A DNA stretch of 64,000 nucleotides from assembly GCA_009667805.1 (NCBI GenBank), contig CM019065.1:22161822-22225821 (forward strand). The letters are read 5' to 3'. Below, piece after piece: positions 19,993 to 35,200 of the stretch. This DNA comes from Leptobrachium leishanense (taxonomy: Eukaryota; Chordata; Amphibia; Anura; Megophryidae). The notes beneath the pieces are model-generated. The model was not told the DNA's origin. It saw only the letters and a program-made list of their open reading frames with translations, and searched no databases. A program made the position numbers and the translations under genes. How positions within the stretch are numbered: position 1 is the first letter of the stretch; the number at the start of each line of letters is the position of its first letter.

Positions 19993-21615
<1,623 letters not shown>

Positions 21616-21619
21616 TATA

Positions 21620-21895
21620 TACAGGGTGTCCATAAAGTCTCTTTACAATTTCAAACATTTATTCCAAAGGTAAATGAAAAGACAGATAAGTGAAAATTAT
21701 TACAAAATGGGACGTATATATTTAAGTTTTTTTGCCTCATTTAATACACCTCTATATGGGCACCATTAGCTGCATGAAGCACATCAAGACGGTACTGGAT
21801 TTCTTGCCATGTTGGCTGCAGCATACCCTCATCAATGGTGGCAATGGCATCAGTGATCTTCTGCTCTGTAAGCGTTATTAGCACTTCCCAACAGT
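21620..21895 (-). mobile_element. Fragment of an IS630/Tc1/mariner-type transposon
   Basis: Starts ACAGGGTGTCCATAAAGTCT next to the Tc1 end. On the minus strand it encodes TWQEIQYRLDVLHAANGAHI then EVY and a stop, the C-terminal signature of a mariner-related transposase. Only the last ~50 codons and one terminus remain. Confidence 0.6.
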
Positions 21896-22301
21896 TACCC
21901 CTTCACTGTATCTCTGTGCATTCTAGTTCCAACTTTCATGCCCATTTCCCTCTAGAGTGTGAAGAAGCGCTGCCTATACATAATAGCACCAATCTAAGGT
22001 GAGCCAACTGAGGACATCCTTTAATATTCACAGTTGATCAGTGTCCCACTAGACTACATTCCATCGAATGCCATCCATTACCATTGAACGATATGCTAAT
22101 GCCCAGAAAAACATCTTGGCCAACATGATATTTTCTTTTCCATGGTAAATATAAATATACAAATATTGTATTATTATGCAAATCTCAGCTGCAATGACAT
22201 TATGTTTGAATTGAAATTGGCAATAAAAGTGGCATTTTTAAAAAAAATTATGAGCAATAGCACTGGGCTCGCCTTCAAGTTCCCATTTTCATTTGGATAA
22301 T
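21896..22301. other. Downstream flank of gene A
   Basis: No coding or repeat feature recognised beyond a possible minus-strand ATTAAA poly(A) signal near 22020-22026. This stretch should hold the gene A 3' UTR. Confidence 0.4.
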
Positions 22302-23206
22302 TTAGCTTTTGACTTGCTTTACAAGATGTTCTTTAGAGTTTAGGTGGGGTTGGAATATTATAATGAAACACTTAGGCATAAACATGCAGATCACCAGGGC
22401 CCAACTGGAAGCCAAGATAGCAAAGACCTCCATGGCCACTGTGTACTTTCCAGTAGAACTTAGAGAAGCTGGTATGTAGGACACCCAGACACTCAGGAAG
22501 GCCAGCATGCTGAAGGTGATGAACTTGGCCTCGTTGAAGCTGTCGGGAAGCCTCCTGGCCAAGAAGGCAACAATGAAACTGATGGTGGCCAGGAGTCCAA
22601 GGTATCCCAGCATGCACCAGAAGGCAGTGGTTGAACCTTCATTGCATTGAACGATGATAACCGTGGGTTTGCTTTCAATGTCTTGTTCTGGAAAGGGAGG
22701 TCTGAGAGACAACCATATAATGCACAAAATACACTGTAACAAGGAGCAGATAAAAACAATGATGTAGGACACCCGAAGACTTGTCCATTTCCTGAGTTTG
22801 CCCCCTGGTTTAGTGGCCATGAAGGCAAAAACCACCATGGTAGTTTTGGCTAAAATACACGAGATGCAGAGAGCAAAAATCATCCCAAATGCAACTTGAC
22901 GTAGAAAGCATTTCTCAGGTTGGGGGTAACCAACGAAAGTCAAAGAGCAGAGGAAGCAAAATGACAGAGACACAAGCAGGAGACAGCTGACCGAATAGTT
23001 GTTGCCTTTTACTATAGGTGTTGATTCGAACTTTTTAAAAAGCTTCAAAATTACTAGAGGAACTAAAGAGGAGATGGTGCTCGTAGAAACGATTGTCGAG
23101 CCCAACAAATCTTCATACGATATGTATTCTATCAGCTTTGGAAGGCACCTTGATTTCTCTGGATTTGGCAACATATCCCATGGACACTTAAGGCAAGTGA
23201 TGGAAT
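22302..23206 (-). CDS. V2R gene A exon 6 (seven-transmembrane domain, stop)
   Basis: A single 905-bp exon carries the last cysteines (TCLKCPWD) and all seven helices, about 300 residues, stop at 22302-22304. Family C marks are clear: TPIVKGNN in the first intracellular loop, [10 protein letters not shown] with the helix-3 Cys, [14 protein letters not shown] and CNEGS in the second extracellular loop, [20 protein letters not shown], and PKCFIIIF at the end of helix 7. The tail is short, as in V2Rs, so signalling would rely on intracellular loops. The acceptor is TTTCAG|ATTCC. A possible ATTAAA poly(A) signal on the minus strand lies about 280 bp downstream, near 22022 (weak). Confidence 0.96.
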
Positions 23207-26200
23207 CTGAAAAATAATATACAAATGGAACTTGTGAGTGTACATATCTAGAAGACATAAACAATTAAGTCGACGGAGGTGGGACATTAGTTAGAAAAGT
23301 AGGAGGCCCATCTCTGAATCCAGCCATGAGGAAGAAATTAAGATTAATGGAACTATTTGTTATTTTAATGTCTGGATCTGCTACTCTGACCAAGCCAAAA
23401 TCTTTACTTGGGGCTTGGCATTGACATCTAGGGTCAGATCACCATTTGGAACAAGCAAAGCAAAGCGATCAAGCTATTATAATGTACGACTCCAGCGCTG
23501 TGTCTAATTTACAGTGTCTTATTACATCCGAGAAGGAAGCTCAGCTCAGCTTGCATATCAGATGAAGCACCAAGCTACTGTATATAAAAGTCTCCTATGC
23601 TTTTGCATGGGAGACACTAATGTGGCCTCCACAGATGGAGGTTGAGCTATTTCAACCATCTTGTTCTCCATCAGTGTCTGACAATATTCAGGGTCATTCA
23701 GACCCTATTGTTCAGCACAAACACGCACAGGGTTATTCAAAGAGATCCGAATTGCTGGCGAAAGGTAACCGAACACTGAAATTCAGCGTTCGGTTACCTT
23801 TCCTGGCCATTCGGCTACTAGAGAGCATACAGTTCGCCAAATGTTGGCGAATTGCCTGCATATACGGTGCCTGTTCGAGGGCAGTGAAATCCCCATAGAG
23901 GAGCAATGCTTCATCTATTCAGAGAACAAAAACCAGCAGTGAAAGGTTCCCGAATTGCCCTGCTGTTCGGTGGTTTCATGCGACAGGTTTATTCAGGCGA
24001 ATCCCATAGGCTTCAATGTTAAAAATATTCCCGTTTTAATTCAATATCTAATAAAGCATTTATTATAATATTCTGCAGTAAAGAGTCTCTTTATTTATAG
24101 ATTTTTTTAGGATCTTTTAGGCATTTTTCAGGGGTTTTTGTGAATCTTCTTTGGTTTTTTTTTTTATCGTTTTTTCTTTTTTCTGTAACAGCCCTTTTTA
24201 TTATCATTCATTGGATCTTATATGTAAATTTTAGACATTTTCGTTCTGTAGTTTCTTTGCAAACAGCGTTTCACATTTCAAACATTCAAGCGTACTGTTT
24301 TTATTTTCACTCCATTCGTCTGCGGTGTCTGTTTTTTCCAGTGGCTGCTCTGCGCTGTGATCGGCTCCTGCTCGGGTTTCTCCAGTGTGTTTGGCGGGGT
24401 TAATCCAGATGTTTTTGCCAGTTTCGGTGTGCCTTCGCCTGGGTTTTGCGGTGAGTGTTCGGCAGGTTTGCGGCAGCTTTTCCCTGCACTATGACGACCC
24501 TGTGATGCTTGCTGAATACACTGCAGGGTCGCCGAAATGGGATCGCCAAATCGCACCGAATTGAAGAAAACGAAAAGTCACCGAATGTGCGGTGACTTTT
24601 CGATTCTCTTTGAATAACCCTGATAGTCATCTTGTTTCTTTATTATTTAGGATTTTTTTGGGCATTTTTCAGGATTTATTGGGTGAAATTTTAGGTTTCC
24701 TAACTTTTTTTTAAAGAAACAAGGCTTTTTTCCAATAGGTTTAAATGTGCTTATTTATCTTCTAAGTCAGGGGTGGGCATTTGTTTTGGCTCGGCGGCCA
24801 CTTTGTGGGAGCGGAGGTTAGCAGACGGCCACACTTTTTAAAATGATGAAATAGTGGTAGTTTTATTCAATTTATTTATTGTGCTAATTTCATATTATCT
24901 ATAGCTGCAGCACATTTTAAACCAGTTTAATGAGACAAACATATCCTATCACACTTTTCTACAATTTTTTTGAAATCAGGAGTGAGATTTCTTGTTGAGA
25001 TTCTCATCACAGCCTGCAAGTTATATATTGGTATATATGGATTGTGGGGGTATAGCTCAAACGGAGGTTACCTTTGCTGGGAAAAAGGTAGTTTAGGCGT
25101 AAAAGTTCCTTTAAATCGGTCCAGCAGACAGTATTTATTTAAAAGGTTGCAATAAAACAGAAATGAAAACAGAAAATAAACCCTTGCTGCTCAGGCTCTT
25201 ACTAAACCGTTAGATTCGCTATCTAACAAAGGCCCAGGCCGGAGCAACTTCCTGGTTTAGCCTCCCCTCTTTTATCTCCCCTGATAAACATCAATCAAGT
25301 AATTAATAACCCTGAGGAGAGACACAAAACCCGGAAATGCAGACACTACATGCAGCCTGAAAACCTGGTCTGGATTCACTACTTCTGCATATATGACAGA
25401 AACTGAGGGGAAATGTATCGCCCCTCAATGACCTTCCCTTTCATTATGTCACAGGATATATATTGCCCCCAGCTCATATGGGTATATATTGCCCCCAGCT
25501 CATATGGTTATATATTGCCCCCAGCTCACATGAGTATACATTGCCCCCAGCTCATATGGGTATATATTGCCCCAGCTTATATGGATATATATTGCCCCAG
25601 CTCACATTGGTATAAATTGCCCCAGCTCATATGGGTATATATTGCCCAGGGCCCCAGCTCATATGTATATATATTGTCCCCAGCTCATATGGGTATATAT
25701 TGCCCCCAGCTCATATGGTTATATATTGCCCCCAGCTCATATGGTTATATATTGCCCCCAGCTCACATGAGTATACATTGCCCCCAGCTCATATGGTTAT
25801 ATATTGCCCCCAGCTCATATGGTTATATATTGCCCCAGCTCACATGAGTATACATTGCCCCCAGCTCATATGGGTATATATTGCCCCAGCTTATATGGAT
25901 ATATATTGCCCCAGCTCACATTGGTATAAATTGCCCCAGCTCATATGGGTATATATTGCCCCAGCTCACATTGGTATAAATTACCCCAGCTCATATGGGT
26001 ATATATTGCCCCAGCTCACATTGGTATAAATTACCCCAGCTCATATGGGTATATATTGCCCAGGGCCCCAGCTCATATGGATATATATTGCCCCCAGCTC
26101 ATATGGGTATATATTGTCCCCAGCTCATATGGTTATATATTGCCCCCAGCTCACATGAGTATACATTGCCCCCAGCTCATATGAGTATATATTGCCCCAG

Positions 26201-29200
26201 CTTATATGGATATATATTGCCCCAGCTCACATTGGTATAAATTGTCCCCAGCTCATATGGGTATATATTGCCCAGGGCCCCAGCTCATATGTATATATAT
26301 TGTCCCCAGCTCATATGGGTATATATTGCCCCCAGCTCATATGGTTATATATTGCCCCCAGCTCATATGGTTATATATTGCCCCCAGCTCACATGAGTAT
26401 ACATTGCCCCAGCTCATATGGGTATATATTGCCCCAGCTTATATGGATATATATTGCCCCAGCTCACATTGGTATAAATTACCCCAGCTCATATGGGTAT
26501 ATATTGCCCAGGGCCCCAGCTCATATGGATATATATTGCCCCCCAGCTCATATGGGTATATATTGTCCCCAGCTCATATGGGTATATATTGCCCCCAGCT
26601 CATATGGTTATATATTGCCCCCAGCTCATATGGTTATATATTGCCCCCAGCTCACATGAGTATACATTGCCCCCAGCTCATATGGTTATATATTGCCCCC
26701 AGCTCACATGAGTATACATTGCCCCCAGCTCATATGGGTATATATTGCCCCAGCTTATATGGATATATATTGCCCCAGCTCACATTGGTATAAATTACCC
26801 CAGCTCATATGGGTATATATTGCCCAGGGCCCCAGCTCATATGGATATATATTGCCCCCCAGCTCATATGGGTATATATTGTCCCCAGCTCATATGGTTA
26901 TATATTGCCCCCAGCTCACATGAGTATACATTGCCCCCAGCTCATATGAGTATATATTGCCCCAGCTTATATGGATATATATTGCCCCAGCTCACATTGG
27001 TATAAATTGTCCCAGCTTATATGGGTATATATTGCCCAGGGCCCCAGCTCATATGTATATATATTGTCACCAGCTCATATGGGTATATATTGCCCCCAGC
27101 TCATATGGTTATATATTGCCCCCAGCTCATATGGTTATATATTGCCCCCAGCTCACATGAGTATACATTGCCCCAGCTCATATGGGTATATATTGCCCCA
27201 GCTTATATGGATATATATTGCCCCAGCTCACATTGGTATAAATTACCCCAGCTCATATGGGTATATATTGCCCAGGGCCCCAGCTCATATGGATATATAT
27301 TGCCCCCCAGCTCATATGGGTATATATTGTCCCCAGCTCATATGGGTATATATTGCCCCGGCTCACATGGATATATTTGCCCCAGGCAGCTGAAATGGGT
27401 ATATTTGCCCCAGCTCTTACCTCCTCTGCTGTGGCTCAGGCTCCGTGTCTGCCAGCGTTCTTCTAATCCTGAGGTGAGCGGCCGCTGACATGCAGCTCTG
27501 CCACTCGCCGGGGATAGGAACCACCTGACCAGCCACATTCTCACGAGATCATGCGCTGGTCAGGTGGTTCCCATCCCAGGCGAGCGGCCAAGCTGCATGT
27601 CAGTGGCTGCTCGCCTCGGGAGTAGAAGAACGCCACTGTCTCTTGGCGGGCCGTAAAAGGCTGTGTGGCGGGCTGCATGTGGCCCACGGTCGATAGTTTG
27701 CCCAACCCTGTTCTAAGTATTTCTTAAACTGTTTATTTTTTTCACTTGCAGTAAAAAATCAATTTTTTTGTTTATTTTTTAAGTCTGAAATTTGATGATA
27801 CGATACGATAGGTCTGAAATTTTGACGATACGAAGTGTACATGTCTATTGCATGGGTACCTGATGTTATTGGAGGAAAACACCCAGTGGCATACACACCT
27901 AGAGCCTGTTTAAGGATCAAAGTTGTGTGAGTTGTGTTTTGAATATGGACTTATGATATTTTGTAACTTCTTCATATCACTGTTTATAGGTAACCTTTCC
28001 TTTCTAAAATTATGGACTTGCCTGTATGGTTGGAAATTTCTCCTTGAGGACAAGAAATACACTGGAAACAGCAGACAGGTTCTCCTTTTTTCGCCGCCTT
28101 CCAAAACCCCGGCGGGCAGCTCTGGCTGCAGACTGAAACCGGAACCTAGAGGGTACATGAAGCCCATTATCTGGAGATGCTCAACTTCTGCTGCCATTAT
28201 TGCTTGTTTTACCTACTGACTGTTTCTAGGTCACCTGTCAGACCCTAAACTTACTTTGGCATCTCCAGCTGATTCATAAACATGCTCAGACATGTACAGG
28301 ATAAATTTCTATTGTATGAGAATGCTGTCTCAGTCTGACTGCAAATGTGCTAGGACTTTGGTTTGATGGTTACTTTGTTTGAGTGAATATTTTAACCCTT
28401 CACTACCATGATTGTCTGAACACTGAGATCACTTATGATCTGAGGACTGAGATCGTGTTAACACTGTCTAGAGCTAGGCTGTATGGATGCAAATTGAGCC
28501 CTTCCCAGCCGCTGACGTACATAGTACGTCCTGTGGGGAAATCCTCATAATGACCGTGGACGTACTATATACGTCACGGTCTTCTAACCTCCCTATACTC
28601 ACCTCTCTGTCTGGGTGCCCAAGGCAAACTCGCAGGCTGGAAGTTTGCCCTGTCTTTTCAGGGGGTCTGGCAGTCGCGATGACATCATGAACATCCGTGA
28701 TGACGTCAGCGCCAGGTGCCCCGGGTGTCGGGAGTGAACACTAGGAAGAGGAGGGGGCTCCTTTGGAGTTATTTCAACCAGCTTGTTCTCCATCAGTGTC
28801 TGACAATATTCAGGGTCATTCAGACCCTATTGTTCAGCACAATCACTAACAGGGTTATTCAAAGAGCCCCGAATTGCTGGCGAAAGGTAACCGAACGCTG
28901 AAATTCAGCTTTCGGTTACCCCTCTTGGCCATTCGGCTATTCAGAGAGCAGGCAGTTCGCCAAATGTTTCGGAATTGCCTGCACATACGGTGCCTGTTCG
29001 AGGGCAATGAAATCCCCATAGCTTCAACTATTCAGAGAACAAAAACCAGCAGTGAAAGGTTGCCGAAATGCCCTGCTGGTCGGTGGTTTCATTCGACAGA
29101 TTTATTCAGGAATATTCGCAAATATTTCTTAGTGTATAATTAACAAAAAGTAATTTTCCAAAGAAGCCACTGGTTGCTGACAGTGGTTTTTTGAGAAAAT

Positions 29201-32200
29201 CACTTTTTAGCAAAGGGGTTAAGGACTTCAATGGCTGGAGCTGGTGAATGTGGTTTCCCTCTTCCCTATCGCTCTGAACCCCAGCGTTAACATGATCTTC
29301 GGCTTTTATGTTTGCTACCACTGATCATGCTACCACTGTGGGTTATTCAGAGATCGACATTCTGATGTTCTCCTGTTCGCCACACTTCAGCTGGTCCGAT
29401 TATCTGACCCTACGGTGAATTCAGCATTATCTGCAGGGTCCCAAAAGTGCAGCGAGCAATCCGCCAAACGCATCACAAAAACTGATGCAAAACCGCTGGA
29501 TCGAACTGGAAAAGCCACCAAAATAACACCGAATCAATCCAACAAAGCACCAAATTTATCGGCTGAATCAATCTGAAGAAAGCCGTCGACTAGCCGAACA
29601 GTACCCAGACCAGCCACCGGAAAAAGCTGCCGAACGGTATATAAAAAAGCAAAGAATACAACTGCAACTTTTAAAATACTTTTTTTAAAATAAAGTCCTG
29701 CATGAAAATGCCTGGAATTAATATATAAGGTCCTATGAATAATAATAATAAGGTCTGTTACAAAAAAAAGACCTTTAACCCCTTCACTGCGGAGGATTTT
29801 CCCCACACGTCCTCCGCTTGCGGGAGCCCCCACGGAGATACTCACCTCTCTGTCCGGGGTCCCGCGGCGTTCTGACTTCAGCAAAGTCAGATGCTGAATT
29901 TGAACCCACCCCCGATCCAAGATGGTGGCTCTACCTCCAGTTCCCCCTCGCTTCCTGACGTGTCACGCATAGCACGATTTTGTCAGATAGCCGGGGAACC
30001 CCTAGCTGCCTGGGGATTCCCAAGTTAATCCCTTGGTGGAGATAGGGGGTTCATTTGAACCCCAATATCTCCAGAACCGTGGCAGCTAGGGGGGTGTCAT
30101 TTGTCATTTTTGTGTGTTGTTTTTATTAATGCAGCAATATTGTTCACATTTCAATTATAATGTGAACAATAATGCTGCACTAATGATTTTTTTCTATGGG
30201 GTGCGTTTGCTAAAAATCACATAATTCCCCCAAAAAATTTAACGAGTCCCCATTTCTAATTTTTCTACAAGCGCACCCCATAGAAAATATGACCGCAAAC
30301 GCTCATGTGATAAAATGTGAAAAAAAACACTTTGTAGATAATTGAAAATTAAAAAATTAACATTTTATTTCATTTTTTGTTATAATATACAGACAGGACA
30401 TAACGTATACATATAATAATGATATATTATGAATCTGCTGAGTCTGCCGAGAAAAATTAAAAAATTTCAGGCTCATATAATAAAACGTGGCTTCTAAACG
30501 CGTTGAAACATGTTGAGCAAAAGAGGTAAAAATGAGCTCAGCACACAGGCGTGAAATGCCTCAGCAGTGAAGGGGTTAAAAAAAATCAGAAAAAGTTTTT
30601 GCTGAAAAAATCCGGAAAAATGCCAAAGAAATCCTTAAAAACGTAAATAAAGAAACTTTTTGCTGCAAATGAAAAGAATAAAAAGTTGAATAAATATTTA
30701 ATACCTGGCAATTGCTCATTATTTTGCATCTCACAGTAACTCTATGTCCTATAGAAAGTATATGCTGCACAACCCCCCCGTAAAATGCCTTATAGGTGAT
30801 TGAAGTTGTCACTTGATTGGGATACCAAGCTGACCACTGATTTTGCAAGTGGACTCACAATCATTATAGATTATCCTACCTGTTGTTTTCCAGAGGTCCA
30901 GACAATGGAACTTGTGTTGATGGTGAAGACTTTCCCAGGAGGAGCCACCGTGTCGTAGCTGCCCACCTTGATGTATCTCAAGGCACCACTAGGGCTCAGC
31001 TGCCAATTCACGATGTCATAGACAGCTGGCGGGTCTCCGTTTCTATCAAAGTATATTTCCCTTTCACTATTCAGCGTGAATCTTACTTTTTTCACATAGT
31101 GCAGAAGCTGTGATTGAAAGAAGAGTCTCCTATCGGTGATCTAAATCAAACGTCTTTACACATACACTGGTTTGTGAATCAATAAATCTATCATAAATCA
31201 TTTTTTGAGGTGATTGAAAGGTTCAAACAGAGCATGAGTAAAAAGTATGTAAAAAATATTTCCATTGACCCCTTCATTAGCCATTGATTTTTCATGAAAA
31301 TAATATTATCATACTGTGACGGATGACTCCTCCTAAAACCCCCTGCCGGACACTTGGCCAGGCTGTATTCCTTTTAATGTGTATTCTGGTGTGTGTTTTT
31401 ATGCTTCCATTTTATATCTCGCAACCTTGTTCTAAAAACTGTTACTGTGGGAAGGTTATTGTCCCTGTTTGTATTGTGCATGCAGTGTAGCCCACCCCCT
31501 CCAATTAGACTGTCTGATAGGGAGGTGCGATTCGGGTTTCGGAATTTCGGAATTTTCACGAAATTTCCCGATTCGTGTCTTCGGATTAGGCCGAATTTCC
31601 GAATCGGATCAGACCCGAAAACCGACAGATCCGAAAAGTTTTCCGAGCCGAAACGAAAAGTTTTTGGATTTTTCGAATGGACTTGAAATGTGTCAAATCG
31701 AAATTTATTTTTGCTCTATTCATGATTTCGGTTCCATTCGTGATTTCGGTTCCATTTCGGTAATTCTGGACATCGTATATTTAACTATTATCGGTTATAT
31801 CGCTGATTCTGTCAATTTTGTATTTGTAAATGCGTATCACTTGTTTCTTGTGGCATTCGGGTCAGTTTAGCGTTTTTTAAATCATTTTGTTCATTTTTTT
31901 TGTTCCTTGGCTTTCATACCATTTTAATATGATTAAAAAAAGTAAACCATAGTAGTTTACGTCAAAACGAATAGAGTTAGACACTTTGAAACGAGGAGAA
32001 CAGACGTTCCGAAAAAAACAAAAATTTCTGAAATCACAAAAAGTCGATACAAAAAACGAGCAAAGTGACCCGAAAATACGAAAAATGGTCGATATTCCGA
32101 AAAAAAATGTACACGAAAAACGGGTCGAACCGAACCAAATCGAAACAGAAATCGGTCGAAACGAGCCGAATCTAAAATTTTAAACATCCGAAGAAATCGA

Positions 32201-35200
32201 ACCGAATCGAACCGAAAAAAAAATCGGTGCACAAGCCTACTGTCTGATAACATCACAGTATTCAGAGGTCCTCTTACAGAGCAGCACCATGGTGTAACCC
32301 TATTGTTCTCTTTACCCCGCCCTATGAACAGTTTGATTGTACTTGGTTTTTCTAAAAAGTAAAGACAGTCTGCTTTTAAATTCTCAACCAGCCATTCTTC
32401 TTTCAGCTGCGGTTAAAGTTTGGGTGGGCTGTTGTGAAATATTGCACCTGCGACAGTGAGGACTGTTTTAAAGGGGAGAGAGCCTGCTGATGGAAGTACT
32501 CAGTTAGGGTGCAGCAAACTCAGTTTCACATACCATTTATTTAACACATGGAATGTGTGTCTAAAGGGGTTATTCATAAAGCGCCGAAATGTCATTCGGC
32601 GCACCTTGGTGCGCTTCGCCAATTCAGGTCGCAGACCCAGTGATGAATGCACTATTAACCACAGGGTCCCCGAATTGTGCTGAATGTGGAGCCACCTAAG
32701 ACCGTCAAAGAGCGCCAACCGGCAGAAAGAAAAAAAACAGAACTCTGCTGTTCTTCTAACAGTTTCTTAAACCAATAAAAATGAATGAAAATGTGTGTAA
32801 ATAATAAAAAAAATGTGCTGCAGACAGATAATAAAATGGTGAGATCTCCTGCTTATGGGGATTTGTATTGATCACAATGAGATTATTTCCAATGCAATAT
32901 TTGTACGCATAATGTCTGTGTATGGCAATTACAGCAACACCTTGTATCTGTATGTGCTGCATAATGCCTGTGTATGGCAATTACAGCAACACCTTGTATC
33001 TGTATGTGCTGCATAATGTCTGTGTATGGCAATTACAGCAACACCTTGTATCTGTATGTGCTGCATAATGCCTGTGTATGGCAATTACAGTAACACCTTG
33101 TATCTGTATGTGCTGCATAATGCCTGTGTATGGCAATTACAGTAACACCTTGTATCTGTATGTGCTGCGTAATGCCATTGTATGGCGATTACAGTAACAC
33201 TTTGTATATGTACTGTACAGGGATTTTCACTCATTATAACCCCCTGAATCTAAGCCCTGTACAGCAATGAGTGACTCCAGAGCTCTGCCTGCATTTTGAC
33301 CTTGAGTCTGTGGTCATTGTAATGCAGCAGTAAAGTTTGTTGAAGTTTTTGTTACAGAGAGGGTAATCCTGCTCCTTGCAGCTTCTTTACAGAGTGACAG
33401 GAGTGAGGTCTTAATGAGAATTTTATTTCTCCCCAGGAGGCATGCTAATCTTGCATTAAAAAACCAGGGAATCAGGGTTTTGTACTAATCGTTGTATATA
33501 ATTGCATTACAATGCAAAATCGAGTTTACATGTTTTTGGCAGTGAAAGGGTTGACCACAACAGTAATGTGTTAGCATTCTTAATGTACTACTTTTTTGAC
33601 AATATTAGAAAATATGAAACTAGTTTTCTAAATCAGCAAAATTGATAATGTTCTGAATCTGCCCTCTCGGGTTTTCTATTTTGGCTTAAAATGTATTAAT
33701 ATTCTTAAAATTTCTTCATAATTCTCAGTTAAAGGTATAAACCCCTTTGTTGAAGAAGCTGACTAGAGCCTCTGTGCTTCATAATTACTCATAAATATAT
33801 CAGGATTCTGATTTAGGCAGTTCCATGTGACACAAAGTAGACAGTGGTTTAACTAAAAAAAGAAAACAGCCCAGAAATTGAAGAAATGTCGGAAATTCTT
33901 ACAGTGAGTGTAATGTTAAAGTTATCCATCCATGTGATAATATTAATCATTACCTGCCATGGCATAAAATTCCATATATCGGCACAAGTTTCATTGGGAA
34001 ATGGACCTTTTCCTCTTTTGCAGTTACTTAGGTTTTCCAATGCATTGGCCACAACATGGACTGCCGTGTAGACACTATACGTAGCTCTTAGACTTGAGAC
34101 ATCGTTATAGATGTTCTCGATCGATTCCAGACTTTCAGAACCAGTGCATACCCTTGCTGATGTATCTTCGTAACCAGTTTGATTTTTATCAAGCGTGAAT
34201 CTACAATTGAAAGTTAATTCCCAAAATATCGCTATCCATTCTCTCCCGACAGGCATGGAAGGGTCAATCTTGTTAAGAAACTCTTTAAGTCCAAGAATTG
34301 TTCCACTGTGGAGTGCTAGACCTATAGTGCCCGAGAGAAGAGTGGAAAACCTCTCCAGAGCGACAAGGGTGGATGTTGACCAAGCTTCACTGGCAACAAG
34401 AATTCTTCCAGTGACGTTCTGTCTGAGCATCTCATCAAGTATAGGGAGAAGTTCAACATCAGCGGCATAGACAATCACAACCAAGGCCGTTGATGACTTC
34501 ATTACCCTGACTATGTGAGGAGCATTGCGATTTGGATGACTCGTGAGGATGTTCTCTGTGAAGGCCACACAGGCTCCCGCCTTTACTAGCTCTTGTTGGA
34601 CAAGCTGAATTCCGTGTTGGCCGTAATCGTTGTCTGGAGCCAACAACCCAACCCAAGTCCAGCCTAAATGGGAAACCAATTGTGCAAGTCCTTTAGACTG
34701 ATATGTGTCACTGGGAACAGTCCTGAAGAATGAAGGAAACATTCTCCGGTCACTAAGGATTGGACTTGTAGAGAAGTGGCTGATCTGTAGAGAAAGAAAT
34801 GTTTGGTTATTGTTTTACAGTATCAACATTACACTCAATTAGTCATGGGATCCTCTTACGATATAAAATATGGTGGAAGTGGATGAAATATGATATGGTA
34901 TTTAACATCTCTGTTTCTCCTGCATTTTTACCAGAGAGCAGGCCTCAAACTTTCCACTCTCCTGCTCGCATTTGGCGAGTGGAAATTACATGAGGGCGAG
35001 TGGAAATGCAGATGCAGGCAGGGCAGGATAAGGGTTAGGTGGGGCGACAAGTGGCGAGTAACTCTTAAGGCCTGGCTAGTTACTTGGGCATTGAAATTTT
35101 GAGCCCTGCCATAGAGTATCTCCGCATGCCGAGACAGAAGACTAAAGGGGTTATTTGCTAACCTCCGAATTGGCCCGACCTGCACTGGACGGTGAATTTC

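Larger units (their letters stand above)
24768..27710. mobile_element. hAT-type element containing an expanded minisatellite
   Basis: Starts CAGGGGTGGGCAT and ends TTTGCCCAACCCTG, flanked by TTCTAAGT on both sides (24760-24767 and 27711-27718). The ends also share inner words (GCGGCCAC at the left, GGGCCGT/GTGGCCC at the right). The 8-bp duplication and CAGGGGTGGGC-type terminus are standard hAT features. It carries no transposase. Two thirds of it is the 26-bp minisatellite, followed by a GC-rich palindrome (27471-27617). Confidence 0.9.

Noticed and set aside
25413..27488. Many overlapping long ORFs with Tyr/Ile/Pro-rich repeats (for example 26206-26793)
   Set aside because: They follow from a 26-bp tandem unit whose sequence lacks stops in several frames; there is no homologous protein and no start context.
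27910..28197. Minus-strand ORF beginning [13 protein letters not shown]
   Set aside because: It is in a different frame from V2R exon 5, which occupies 28022-28145; the ORF is a shadow.
23207..30879. Gene A lacking exon 5 and hence a pseudogene
   Set aside because: First impression from the absence of an ORF; reading the minus strand at 28022-28145 showed the exon with correct length, phase and cysteine pattern.
31469..31870. ORFs such as the one at 31469-31870
   Set aside because: By-products of TTCGG-rich arms in a hAT-type MITE.
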